Shown piece by piece: positions 1-8,528 of a DNA stretch of 64,000 nucleotides. Source of the DNA: Thalassoroseus pseudoceratinae (GTDB lineage: Bacteria > Planctomycetota > Planctomycetia > Planctomycetales > Planctomycetaceae); assembly GCF_011634775.1 (NCBI RefSeq), contig NZ_JAALXT010000002.1, positions 186,001 through 250,000 of the forward strand, given 5' to 3'. Position 1 is the stretch's first letter. The number at the start of each line of letters is the position of its first letter. Made by a program: the position numbers and the translations under genes. Below the pieces are notes generated by a model. The model saw nothing but the letters and a program-made list of their open reading frames with translations. It ran no database searches and was not told where the DNA came from.

Positions 1-3000
1 TGCGAGACCGCAAGTCCGGTCCACGAGTGACGGAATCACCAGTACCATTGAACTGCCGTCCCATAATCGAGTGGCATTTGATACAGACATCGTGTTTGCC
101 CAGCATATCCCAGCTTTGGTTGAGATAGTCCGTATTCTGCTCTTCCAGGAACGCGTGAAGTTCTTGTTCCTTATGGTTGAGGTACGGCTCTTCACGTTCG
201 GGAATGTCTTGATACGGGAAGTCCGCGTCATCCGCAGCCGCAAAGTAATTGGCGAGGCTACGTGCTTCTTGGTCACTCAGGTTGAACTGTGGCATTCGTA
301 GGACGGCCATCCAACGAAGTCGATCGGGATTCTTGAGGAAGCGGTAAAGCCAAGCGGTTTGAACCTTCTTCCCTTCCCCATACAACGGAGGCGGAACCAT
401 CTGCCAAGCTTTGGTGATACTGGCCGATGTGCCTTGGTCGGCTGGTGAGGATTTCTCATCGATCCGCCCAACAAGCCACTGGGCGAAATCACCACCACGG
501 GCAGGCTTCTCGTCGGCGACCATCGACTGTGTAAAGTTAAAGGCATCCACACCAGGCAGATAGACTTTGCCACCGATTTCCAGCGGTTCCCACAGCTGAT
601 ATTTGAAGTTGGGGTTCTCCGGGTCATCCAGGACCAATCGGTCCGTCTGCAAACCGTGGAATGCAAAGATCGCATCGCCATCGTCGGTTGTCTTGTCGAC
701 TTCTCCAGAACTTCGTTCGCGGAAGTTCAGGAACTTGAGAATTCCGTGCGGAGATTCTTTGGATACGTCCGGCTTCGTCTGAAGTCGAAGTTCGGGATGA
801 TCCTTGAAGAATGTTTCGAGGTTGGCACGGAACTGCGTAGATTTTCCCGTGTCGGCCAATTGAGCGATGCCGGGAATGTCGGTTTCTAGCCCGAAGAATT
901 TCGCCAATTCTTCAACTTGTTGGATTTCCTTGGGGTACTCCGGTGGATCGGTAGCGTCATCCAAGAGTGCCTTTCGATTTTCCACGAACCAGTCGAGCAT
1001 CTGCGACTGCGTCATGCCGACCATGTCCGCATAGGTCGATGGAGTGTCGTCCGATTCGCGGTCGACCATGATCTGCATTTCGGGCAGGTCGAGCATATGG
1101 CAGCTGGTACAATTGTATTTCTTCAGCAGGAACTCGCCTTCATATCGGGCCTTGTCCGCACCTTCCGGTTGATAGAGATACTGCTCCGCTGGCGGTTCGG
1201 CCACGAGCCCCAACACAAACGTGATCACGGACTCAATCTGAGCTTCGTCGAACGGGAACTTCGGCATTCGTAAACGTTCGTCGTAGCCTTTGGTTTCCGT
1301 TTTGTGATAGTCGTAGCTACGTGGTGCATGCAGCTTCTGCCAAATGAATCCTGGTCGGCCATGCTCGGCCAGTGATTCGTAGTAGTAGGCCATCGAAAGT
1401 GCTTTTTCGCGTTCTTCCTCGGACGCAAACTCGTCAGCCCGTGCGGACTTCATGGCTTGCTCGACTTGCTCACTCGTGCTCAATTCGTCGCCATGTCCAT
1501 TGTGATGGAGGAATTCGGCGATGTGCTCGGTGGCCAGTTTGCTGGTGTCCTTACGACCCCAATCCTGAAGTGAAGTCCCGATCGGTTTCGCAGATTCAAA
1601 ACCAGGAATGTCATGACAACCATAACAGCCGTAGCGTGAGATCGTGCGACGACCCAGATAGGCCATCTGCATGCTCTTCCAATCTTCATCGGAAAGCTTC
1701 TCACCATCCACTTTGCCTGGGACGAGCTCGATTTCATCACCTTTGATCATGTCCGCCTCGAACGGATAAGCGTGAGCGGTAAAGGTGTCTTCGACTTGCG
1801 GGTTGGTGAGCGTTTTCGACAAGTACAGTCGCATCAAATCTTGGAGAGGACTCTGTGCGATTACGGTGACGGTTTTTTCAGTTCCGGCTCTTTGGACCCG
1901 AACAGAAACTCGTTCGTCTTCGTCGAGCTCGTTGACGAGCTCCCGGAAGACCTTCGAATTGGTCACTTCACGTCCGCCGACTTCCAAAATCACGTCTTCA
2001 GCGAGTAGCGGCCATTCGATCTTGTCCTCACCTTCCCCGTGCTCTGCTCGTGTTGCGGGGGAGAATCGCAATACTTCTGTCACGAGGACACCCGACTCGA
2101 ATGCTCGGTCTTCGACAACAAGTCCCAGGTGGACCGGCAATGTGCTCGGTGCCTCGAACTTCTCAGGACCTTTCTGCAGGAGCCATGCGGCGATGTCGGC
2201 GGCGGGGTCGACGCTTTGTGTCTCTTCGCCGTCTGCTGATTCGTAGGCGTCCAGGTACAGATTCGGCATCCGAGTTCGTTTGTGGTAACGCTGCGGATCG
2301 CGAAGCCACGTGTAAAGCCAGCGGAATGCTTCGCTTTGTGTGAAGTCTTCAGCAGCCGGGTCGTATTCCTTGAGCTTAGCGTGGACACGGTCAAGCTTCG
2401 GTCCGAAGTTCGCCGTCGCCGACGGGAATTCGGAGTGCGAATGACACGCCAGACAACCCCGTTCCGCGAACAATTCTCGACCTCGTTCGGTGTCGGGTTT
2501 GTAGTCTTTTGCGGGAGCAAGCATATCGAATGGTTGCTCTTTTGATTTGTTCAACAAGTATTCGGAGATCGCTTGGATCTCATACGGTTGGTAGCGTTTC
2601 GCGGTTGCATCATCCAAATTCGTGAGATGGAAGAATTGTGGCATCTTGGTCGACGGTCGGAATCGTGAGGGGTTCTCTGTCCAATATGCGACCCACTCGT
2701 CTGTCGTCTTGTGGTGAATATGACGCAACGCTGGGCCCACTTTCCGATATTTGCCGATGTGTTCGACATCAGCTAATTCGGCAGCGAGATTGTGCGTGCG
2801 TTGAGACAGTTTCGGATTGAGGAGTTGACGATCGGCCACCAGCATCGACTGCAATTCGGATCGTTCGGTCGCTGACTCGAACGGTGCATCGGCGACATGG
2901 TCTGCCAAGTCCGCAATCTGCTTCAACTGACCGGATTCTTCCGCGTCCGGTTCCATATCCTTCAGAACTCCGACGACGGCGGCTTTGACTTGCTGGGCAA

Positions 3001-4306
3001 CGGCGTACCAGTTGGGTTCCAATCGCAGATCCGGCCCGATTGACTGGGAACCAGCGTATCCGTTGATTTCGTGACAGCCGAAGCATCCGAAGGTGCCGAT
3101 GGTCTCAAAGCCTTTGGTCACTTTCGGTGCCGAGTTGCCAAATTTCGGGCTGGTGGCGAGTTCCGTGACGCCATGATGACATTTCAAACATGACGATTCT
3201 TGGAATCGCTCGGGGAGCATTGGATACTCCCAGTAGTGATTGGGATGGAAGTGGTATTCTTCTTCCCAATGATTCCCGGTGCTTGGATTGTTCGGTGTGT
3301 GGGCGGCATTGGAGAAAGTCGTCCCGGAACCTTGGCCCTCGTGACACGCGGTGCAGCCAAAGGTCTGCGTGGGGTGCGGACTTGTGGCGGTCAGATACAG
3401 ATCCGGGTTGGGGTGTGTCGAGAACGGTTGTGGGAACTCGTTCGCCGCAACCCAATCAGCAGGCTCTTCCGATTCGGGATGACCTGCGGGGTACGCTGGC
3501 TTGTTGCCAGCTTCGACCTGATCGATCCCCAAATGGCAAGTTGTGCAACGATCGAATCGTGCGGTGTGTGCCATTCCCAAGGTGATCTTGAGATCGGGAA
3601 GCCAAATTTGTTTCACTTGATGCGGCGAGTTGAAGCCGTCGATGATCGGCAGCTGCATAATGCTTCGTTTTGTCGACGAAAACCAATTATCGGGATCGAC
3701 TTTGCTTTTTGCCGCCTGAAGTCGTTCGACTTCAGCTTGGAACTGCTTGAGCTCTTCAGTCGCCTGATCATAGGCGACGGTTTGCTTTGCGAGTTCCTGT
3801 TTCTGTTCTTTGATTTCCGTTTCGATATTGCTTAACGCCAGTTCCAACTCGTCGACTCGTTGCTGCTCGCGATCGAAGTCTTCTCGGAGTTGAGCCGCGA
3901 GTGCTGTTTTCTCGTCACGGATGGCGAGGTCATAGTCGGCCCGAGCTTTGTCGCGAACGGCACGTTGAGCGCGTACGCGACGGCTGAGGTTGTCCGCATC
4001 GAGAGACAACTCCGCGATTTTCTGGTCGATCTTCTGTTTCTCTTCCGAGAAGTTCGACTCAGCTTGGTCGATCTCAGTTTGAAGCTGCTCGACTCGGGCT
4101 TGGTATTCGCCACCTTGCTCACTCTCGATCGCAGTTTCGAGTTTGATCGCGTTGATCTGGTCGAACGTCTTTTGGTAGTCCCGCCATTGATCGGAGTGGT
4201 CGCCAGCCATCATCGCGAGCGTCACGAACAACAATCCGAGCGAACTGAAGGCAAACCAGATGTGTAATTTCTTGGGGTTTCGCCAGAAACTATCGTCAGC
4301 CGGCAT
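1..4306 (-). CDS. Multihaem (at least eight-haem) cytochrome c with N-terminal coiled coil, partial
   Basis: The reading frame is open from the ATG at 4306 to the window edge, so at least 1435 residues are visible and the C-terminus is missing. One membrane segment lies at about residues 13-35. It is followed by a long charged coiled coil (about 45-210) rich in Glu, Gln and Lys. Eight in-frame CxxCH haem sites start at residues 254 (CTTCH), 318 (CTACH), 373 (CLKCH), 408 (CFGCH), 618 (CLACH), 894 (CYGCH), 1066 (CTSCH) and 1408 (CIKCH). Several are followed by MPxF segments that resemble the distal Met ligand of class I cytochrome c domains. It is the last gene of the Rieske/cytochrome b operon, so it probably carries electrons from that complex in the periplasm. 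The exact acceptor cannot be told from the sequence. Confidence 0.88.
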   Translation of the reverse strand, partial: MPADDSFWRNPKKLHIWFAFSSLGLLFVTLAMMAGDHSDQWRDYQKTFDQINAIKLETAIESEQGGEYQARVEQLQTEIDQAESNFSEEKQKIDQKIAELSLDADNLSRRVRAQRAVRDKARADYDLAIRDEKTALAAQLREDFDREQQRVDELELALSNIETEIKEQKQELAKQTVAYDQATEELKQFQAEVERLQAAKSKVDPDNWFSSTKRSIMQLPIIDGFNSPHQVKQIWLPDLKITLGMAHTARFDRCTTCHLGIDQVEAGNKPAYPAGHPESEEPADWVAANEFPQPFSTHPNPDLYLTATSPHPTQTFGCTACHEGQGSGTTFSNAAHTPNNPSTGNHWEEEYHFHPNHYWEYPMLPERFQESSCLKCHHGVTELATSPKFGNSAPKVTKGFETIGTFGCFGCHEINGYAGSQSIGPDLRLEPNWYAVAQQVKAAVVGVLKDMEPDAEESGQLKQIADLADHVADAPFESATERSELQSMLVADRQLLNPKLSQRTHNLAAELADVEHIGKYRKVGPALRHIHHKTTDEWVAYWTENPSRFRPSTKMPQFFHLTNLDDATAKRYQPYEIQAISEYLLNKSKEQPFDMLAPAKDYKPDTERGRELFAERGCLACHSHSEFPSATANFGPKLDRVHAKLKEYDPAAEDFTQSEAFRWLYTWLRDPQRYHKRTRMPNLYLDAYESADGEETQSVDPAADIAAWLLQKGPEKFEAPSTLPVHLGLVVEDRAFESGVLVTEVLRFSPATRAEHGEGEDKIEWPLLAEDVILEVGGREVTNSKVFRELVNELDEDERVSVRVQRAGTEKTVTVIAQSPLQDLMRLYLSKTLTNPQVEDTFTAHAYPFEADMIKGDEIELVPGKVDGEKLSDEDWKSMQMAYLGRRTISRYGCYGCHDIPGFESAKPIGTSLQDWGRKDTSKLATEHIAEFLHHNGHGDELSTSEQVEQAMKSARADEFASEEEREKALSMAYYYESLAEHGRPGFIWQKLHAPRSYDYHKTETKGYDERLRMPKFPFDEAQIESVITFVLGLVAEPPAEQYLYQPEGADKARYEGEFLLKKYNCTSCHMLDLPEMQIMVDRESDDTPSTYADMVGMTQSQMLDWFVENRKALLDDATDPPEYPKEIQQVEELAKFFGLETDIPGIAQLADTGKSTQFRANLETFFKDHPELRLQTKPDVSKESPHGILKFLNFRERSSGEVDKTTDDGDAIFAFHGLQTDRLVLDDPENPNFKYQLWEPLEIGGKVYLPGVDAFNFTQSMVADEKPARGGDFAQWLVGRIDEKSSPADQGTSASITKAWQMVPPPLYGEGKKVQTAWLYRFLKNPDRLRWMAVLRMPQFNLSDQEARSLANYFAAADDADFPYQDIPEREEPYLNHKEQELHAFLEEQNTDYLNQSWDMLGKHDVCIKCHSIMGRQFNGTGDSVTRGPDLRSR

Positions 4307-4437
4307 AGCGTCGGATCCTATTGGTCATTGATGAGTTCGAATGCGTTTGGAAACCTGGAGTGGTTTGCCAATGCAGCCAAACAGTTGTTCAATTCAAAGT
4401 TGTGCTAGCCAGTCCGTCGTGCTCGCACATGGCCTAA

Positions 4438-5775
4438 TCAGATATTGAAGAAGTATTCCGGAATTGCGACCAGATACTTGAGGTTCAACCACCATCGCAG
4501 AACCATCTTGATTGGCAAGGCGGCCATCCACAGTAGCAAGTTGACGAACACCATGTATCGCAGGAATCCCATTTTTGGATACATCTTGCGGAAGACAGTT
4601 CCGGCAAGCAACGGTGGTGCCACCAGGAAGTAGGCGGCGATCAATATGAAGCCCGGGGCCTCTCTCACCAGAATGTTCTCGGGCAATCCCGTATTCAGCA
4701 ATGAGAGATAGAACCATTCGGAAAGGTTCACATTGTTGAGGACTTCCAGCTTGTGAACATCCCAGTATTCGAACGGTCCGAAGATGTTCCAGTTCGGCCC
4801 TCGCAAGAACGTCCCGAGAATAATCATCGCGATCCACAAAGGGAGGAACCCAAACAGGAACACGCTGACAGCGAATGGACGCTCGTTGAAGGTGTAGTAG
4901 CCGTTACCCTTCTTGTTGAAATCGATGTAGGGGATGGCCATCAAGCCGAGCAAAATGATGGTCGGAAAGACCACCCCAGCCAACCAGGGGTCGAAATACA
5001 CCAGCATCTCTTGCAGTCCGAGGAAGTACCATGGTGCTTTCGACGGGTTTGGTGTTTTTACCGCAGATGCCGGCTCTTCCAGCGGAGCTTGCAAGGCCAA
5101 GCCCCAGACGACAAGAAGGACGGTCAGAAGAACCATGCAAATCAGTTCGGTGTAGACCAAGTCTGGCCAGACGAGAACTTTCTCGCTGTCTTCTTTCTCG
5201 TATAACGGCCGACCCTCGGCAATTCTTCGATCGTTGTCGACCGCCCGCTTGAAGTACAACCATGTGAAGAATGCAACGAGGTACAACATCCCCACAATTG
5301 GAACGTTGTCCGGTTTGCCGACGATCTTACGGAAGTCCATATCGGTCATCGCGAGAGCCATGCCGACAGCGGAGACATTGAAGAGCACCCAAGCGACTTC
5401 CGGCTTCACGAGCCACTCACGCAGCAAGATGATTGCGGCAAAGAGCACAATCGAAAGCGCGAAATAGATCACCGGGTTTGCGAGTTGATCGATGCCGTTC
5501 TTCAGGAATTCCGGCAACACAAGGACAAAGGAGTCGGGCTGACTACTGTTGACGAAGTGTGCCAAAGACACCATCAGCAACACGCCGCTGTATACACCCC
5601 AGAATGTGGCCGACAGCACGTCTTGTCCGTCACCGAGCAGCCCAAACAGGCGAACCCGTTTATGCTCACCCGAGCGGTATGAGATAACGGTCCACCAAGC
5701 GTTCGCAAGGAACAGCAACAGATAGAACCAACCCAAGCCGAGGATGACACCTTTCGTCAGTTCCGCGTTGTGCAT
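4438..5775 (-). CDS. Cytochrome b C-terminal (subunit IV-like) membrane protein of a bc-type complex, enlarged
   Basis: A 445-residue, strongly hydrophobic protein with about ten predicted membrane segments. The central part (PNPSKAPWYFLGLQEMLVYF, about residues 240-260) matches the start of subunit IV or the cytochrome b C-terminal half. The family's usual Qo-site PEWY motif reads APWY here, so the catalytic Glu is absent. Subunit IV is normally about 160 residues. The extra mass lies mainly N-terminal, with further helices after the core. It is the third gene of the operon, 63 bases downstream of the b6-type subunit and about 130 bases upstream of the multihaem cytochrome c. The start ATG at 5775 has only a weak ribosome-binding site. 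Membership of a quinol-oxidising complex is well supported; the role of the extra helices is unknown. Confidence 0.85.
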   Translation of the reverse strand: MHNAELTKGVILGLGWFYLLLFLANAWWTVISYRSGEHKRVRLFGLLGDGQDVLSATFWGVYSGVLLMVSLAHFVNSSQPDSFVLVLPEFLKNGIDQLANPVIYFALSIVLFAAIILLREWLVKPEVAWVLFNVSAVGMALAMTDMDFRKIVGKPDNVPIVGMLYLVAFFTWLYFKRAVDNDRRIAEGRPLYEKEDSEKVLVWPDLVYTELICMVLLTVLLVVWGLALQAPLEEPASAVKTPNPSKAPWYFLGLQEMLVYFDPWLAGVVFPTIILLGLMAIPYIDFNKKGNGYYTFNERPFAVSVFLFGFLPLWIAMIILGTFLRGPNWNIFGPFEYWDVHKLEVLNNVNLSEWFYLSLLNTGLPENILVREAPGFILIAAYFLVAPPLLAGTVFRKMYPKMGFLRYMVFVNLLLWMAALPIKMVLRWWLNLKYLVAIPEYFFNI

Positions 5776-5838
5776 GAGTAGAGGTGTCCGTGTCCGAGTG
5801 TGAATCCGTAGGAGTTTAAGAAACGAGCAGCGAGAAAC

Positions 5839-6612
5839 TTAGAGCGGCTGACTAATTCCGCCGTCTTTTCGGACTCGCCAGAAGTGAATCGCAATCAACC
5901 CCGCCACCACCAACGGGATTGCGACGCAGTGCAAAATGTAGAAACGGTTCAGCGTGGCTTCGCCGACGAATCGCCCGCCCAACAAAAGGAAGCGAGCATC
6001 GCTAGCTGAGGTGATCAAGTCGAATCCGCCCACGTTGAGCAACTGTGCCCCTGGGCCTTCACCCCCGAGCAATGGTGTTGCCCGAGCCATGTTCGAACCC
6101 ACGGTGATCGCCCAGATCGCTAGTTGATCCCAAGGCAATAGGTAACCCGTGAACGAGAGTAGCAACGTGAGCACAAGCAGCAGCACGCCGACAACCCAGT
6201 TGAATTCTCGGGGAGGTTTGTAGCTACCGGTCAGAAAGACTCGATACATATGTAGCCACACGGTAATCACCATCGCGTGAGCACCCCATCGGTGGATCTC
6301 ACGCATGATCCCTAGCGTTTGCACGTCGCGAAGTGCTTGAATGTCTGTAAACGCCCATTCCAGAGTCGGGCGATAGTAGAACATCAACAGCACGCCGGTC
6401 AGGGTTTCGACCAGAAACAGAAAGAACGTGATCCCGCCCATGCACCACGTGTAAGATAACGCGATACCCTGGCGTTTGATCGAAACTGGATGCAAGTGCA
6501 GGAAGAAGTTCGTCAGCATCACCACAGCCCGATTCCGACGATCGGTCGGTGCTGGATGACGGAAGATACTCTTCCAAATTTGCGAATTGCGGATGTACTC
6601 GCCGACGGACAT
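5839..6612 (-). CDS. Cytochrome b6-type subunit (cytochrome b N-terminal domain)
   Basis: A 257-residue integral membrane protein that binds the two b haems of a quinol:cytochrome c oxidoreductase. The first His pair lies in a b6-like helix with [20 protein letters not shown], followed by [10 protein letters not shown]. The second pair lies in [20 protein letters not shown] near the C-terminus. The length and the stop after four helices match cytochrome b6 rather than full-length cytochrome b, so the protein is split as in b6f complexes. It sits between the Rieske gene and the subunit-IV-like gene on the same strand. N-terminal residues contain a typical amphipathic surface helix and the sequence [13 protein letters not shown], where Cys may correspond to the haem c' Cys of b6f-type subunits; that point is inference. 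Confidence 0.92.
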   Translation of the reverse strand: MSVGEYIRNSQIWKSIFRHPAPTDRRNRAVVMLTNFFLHLHPVSIKRQGIALSYTWCMGGITFFLFLVETLTGVLLMFYYRPTLEWAFTDIQALRDVQTLGIMREIHRWGAHAMVITVWLHMYRVFLTGSYKPPREFNWVVGVLLLVLTLLLSFTGYLLPWDQLAIWAITVGSNMARATPLLGGEGPGAQLLNVGGFDLITSASDARFLLLGGRFVGEATLNRFYILHCVAIPLVVAGLIAIHFWRVRKDGGISQPL

Positions 6613-6701
6613 ACTTGGCGTCCCGGTCTGACTGAGTGAACGAAAAAGTCAAAGTAAACGATTGGCAACCCAGACGGCTGCCCGATCACAGATAGCGGCA
6701 C

Positions 6702-7733
6702 TTAGACCATCGGAACGTAGGAGGCACTATCGCCCCATTGTCCCATTTCCTGCTGGAATGTCACACTCTTGTCGACTTCCAGCAAGCCATCGGCACCAAG
6801 TGAAATCCCAACCCGTTCGAGCGGTCGCGGGGCAGGACCTTCAAAGTTCACACCTGTGATATAGAAACCCGAGCCGTGGCAGGGGCATTTGAATTTCTGT
6901 TCGCCTTCAAGCCAACTCGGCGTACAACCCAGATGGGTACAAACCGACCGGAGTGCGTAAACCATCTGCTCTCCGTCAACGTTGGCATTAACCACCCAGA
7001 TACCGAACTCGGCTTTGAACTTCGTCGATACTGTGTTGGCTGGGAAATCTGTCGGGCTACCAACTTTGAAGCGACTCGGCGGTTCCACAAGTACGTTGGG
7101 CATCATGTAGCGAGCCACACCGAGCCCGAAGGCCGTTGCGGCACTCGCAAATGCGACCCAAGCAAGCACGAACGGAGCAAGAAGCACGTCGAACAAAAAG
7201 CTACGACGTGTCGCGTCATCATCGGATTTCTTCGCAGCGCGCCGCGAAGCTGGCTTAACACGCGTCTTCGGTTTTTCTTCGGCAGGCTTATCAGGAGCAC
7301 CCTCACGGGCCACCTTGATCATTTCCTGCACGCTGGGACGCTCGCCAGCGGGTGGTGCAGCAGCCTTTGGTTTTGCCTTTGCTGCAGGTTTTGTAGCCTC
7401 GCTCGCTGCGGGCTTTGCCTTGCCATCACCAGCCGTTTCGGCTCGCAGGGCAGCCATAATGTCCTTGGTCGACTTTGGCTTAGCCCCAGTTTTCTCGGCG
7501 GGCTTCGCTTTGCCTCCGCCAGCAGCCTCGGCTCGCAATGCCGCCATGATATCCTTGGTCGACTTCGGCTTATCGGCCGATTTCGCCGGGGGTGCTTCGG
7601 CGGGAGATGCCGACTCAGTCGGCGTTTCCGCCTTAGACTGATCGGCGGCGGGTTCCTCACTGGAGGATCCACCACTCGAATCTTTTGCACGAAGTTCCGC
7701 GAGGATTTCCTGCGTCGTTTTCTTTTTACCCAT
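6702..7733 (-). CDS. Rieske [2Fe-2S] protein with repetitive Ala/Lys/Pro-rich N-terminal extension
   Basis: A 343-residue iron-sulfur subunit that passes electrons from quinol to cytochrome c. The cluster-binding boxes are CTHLGC (265-270) and CPCHGSGF (283-290). A single membrane anchor spans about residues 179-207. Before it lies an unusual 178-residue cytoplasmic extension with four copies of a helical motif (TTQEILAELRA near residue 6, STKDIMAALRAE at 58 and 88, SVQEMIKVARE at 134) separated by Ala/Pro/Lys linkers. I chose the ATG at 7733. The frame is open 27 residues further upstream, but that sequence looks non-coding and starts abruptly. It is the first gene of the operon that continues with the two cytochrome b subunits and the multihaem cytochrome. 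Confidence 0.93.
   Translation of the reverse strand: MGKKKTTQEILAELRAKDSSGGSSSEEPAADQSKAETPTESASPAEAPPAKSADKPKSTKDIMAALRAEAAGGGKAKPAEKTGAKPKSTKDIMAALRAETAGDGKAKPAASEATKPAAKAKPKAAAPPAGERPSVQEMIKVAREGAPDKPAEEKPKTRVKPASRRAAKKSDDDATRRSFLFDVLLAPFVLAWVAFASAATAFGLGVARYMMPNVLVEPPSRFKVGSPTDFPANTVSTKFKAEFGIWVVNANVDGEQMVYALRSVCTHLGCTPSWLEGEQKFKCPCHGSGFYITGVNFEGPAPRPLERVGISLGADGLLEVDKSVTFQQEMGQWGDSASYVPMV
7389..7568 (-). repeat. Two 90-bp in-frame tandem repeats inside the Rieske gene
   Basis: Residues 56-85 and 86-115 of the Rieske protein both begin KPKSTKDIMAALRAE and continue AGxGKAKPA, giving a period of 30 residues (90 bases). Weaker copies flank them at residues 3-18 and 132-146. The region is within the coding frame and upstream of the membrane anchor. 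Confidence 0.8.
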
Positions 7734-7941
7734 AAGGAAACTCGGAGGCGCAAGCGTTCTCGACACCGGGGGACAGGACAACAGGATTCTGTCAAGAACC
7801 GTTCCAGCTGACAACTCAAAACGGCCTTACAAATCAGATTTCTCAGAACCTGGAATTGTGAGTGGTGAAGAATTCTCTGAACTGAGAAGCAGAACACGTC
7901 AATTTTGCGGTGGCTGATCGGGTGACGGACTGTGAATTCGC

Positions 7942-8460
7942 TTAGTCTGAAGAGGCTTTATCATGGGGGCCGTTCGTTTCGCGTTCGATGACATTGGCCC
8001 AGTGATTCATCAGGGGTTGGTCCACCGTTCGTGATCGGCGGGGGCGGATACATCCTGGATCATGCCAGAGGTCAACTGGGAAGATGGGGCAGTCGGAATC
8101 GCCCATTATTTTGAGCAATCGCTCGCGACCACGCTTACCCAGCCCCATCAGTTTGATGGTGACGCGTCTTCCATTCAAATCAGGAACATCGACATCGATT
8201 TCGTGGATCGGGTCTTTCTGTGGGACTTTCTCGCGATAGAACAGGGCCAACTTCGGCTTGGGGCAGAAGTAGAAGGCGTAGCGATCGTCGATCGTGAATA
8301 GGGCTTCTCGTTCGAACTCTCGGGCAAATCCGCGGAATTCACATTGGGAGCAGTGGAAGACCTGAGCCCGCCGCGAAGTCCCGTCCGGTTTCGTCACTAG
8401 TTGCCTGCCATCTCGTTCAATCACTCCTCGGCAGATCGGGCAAGGACCACCGTTTCTCAT
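7942..8460 (-). CDS. Hypothetical protein with N-terminal zinc-ribbon-like Cys pairs
   Basis: A 172-residue protein I do not recognise by name. It begins MRNGGPCPICRGVIERDGRQ, and a second pair, CSQC, follows near residue 40, so the N-terminus probably forms a four-Cys zinc ribbon. The remainder is a mixed, soluble domain with no clear signature and ends in a short charged tail. The ATG at 8460 is preferred because the first CxxC lies only six residues downstream; the frame is open further upstream, but that part reads as the shadow of the neighbouring membrane-protein gene. It is downstream of the GspF-like gene on the same strand, 68 bases away, and may be cotranscribed with it. Function is unknown. 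Confidence 0.6.
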   Translation of the reverse strand: MRNGGPCPICRGVIERDGRQLVTKPDGTSRRAQVFHCSQCEFRGFAREFEREALFTIDDRYAFYFCPKPKLALFYREKVPQKDPIHEIDVDVPDLNGRRVTIKLMGLGKRGRERLLKIMGDSDCPIFPVDLWHDPGCIRPRRSRTVDQPLMNHWANVIERETNGPHDKASSD

Positions 8461-8528
8461 GATTCTTCCACCTATTGCTCGGAGAAAACGTGGACTTTTC
8501 CTTGAGCCATCGGCGCATGGATCATCAC

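Noticed and set aside
6876-7811. 311-codon plus-strand frame opposite the Rieske gene
   Set aside because: It is a shadow of the Rieske coding sequence and its Ala/Lys/Pro repeats, which read as Cys/Phe/Arg-rich nonsense on the other strand.
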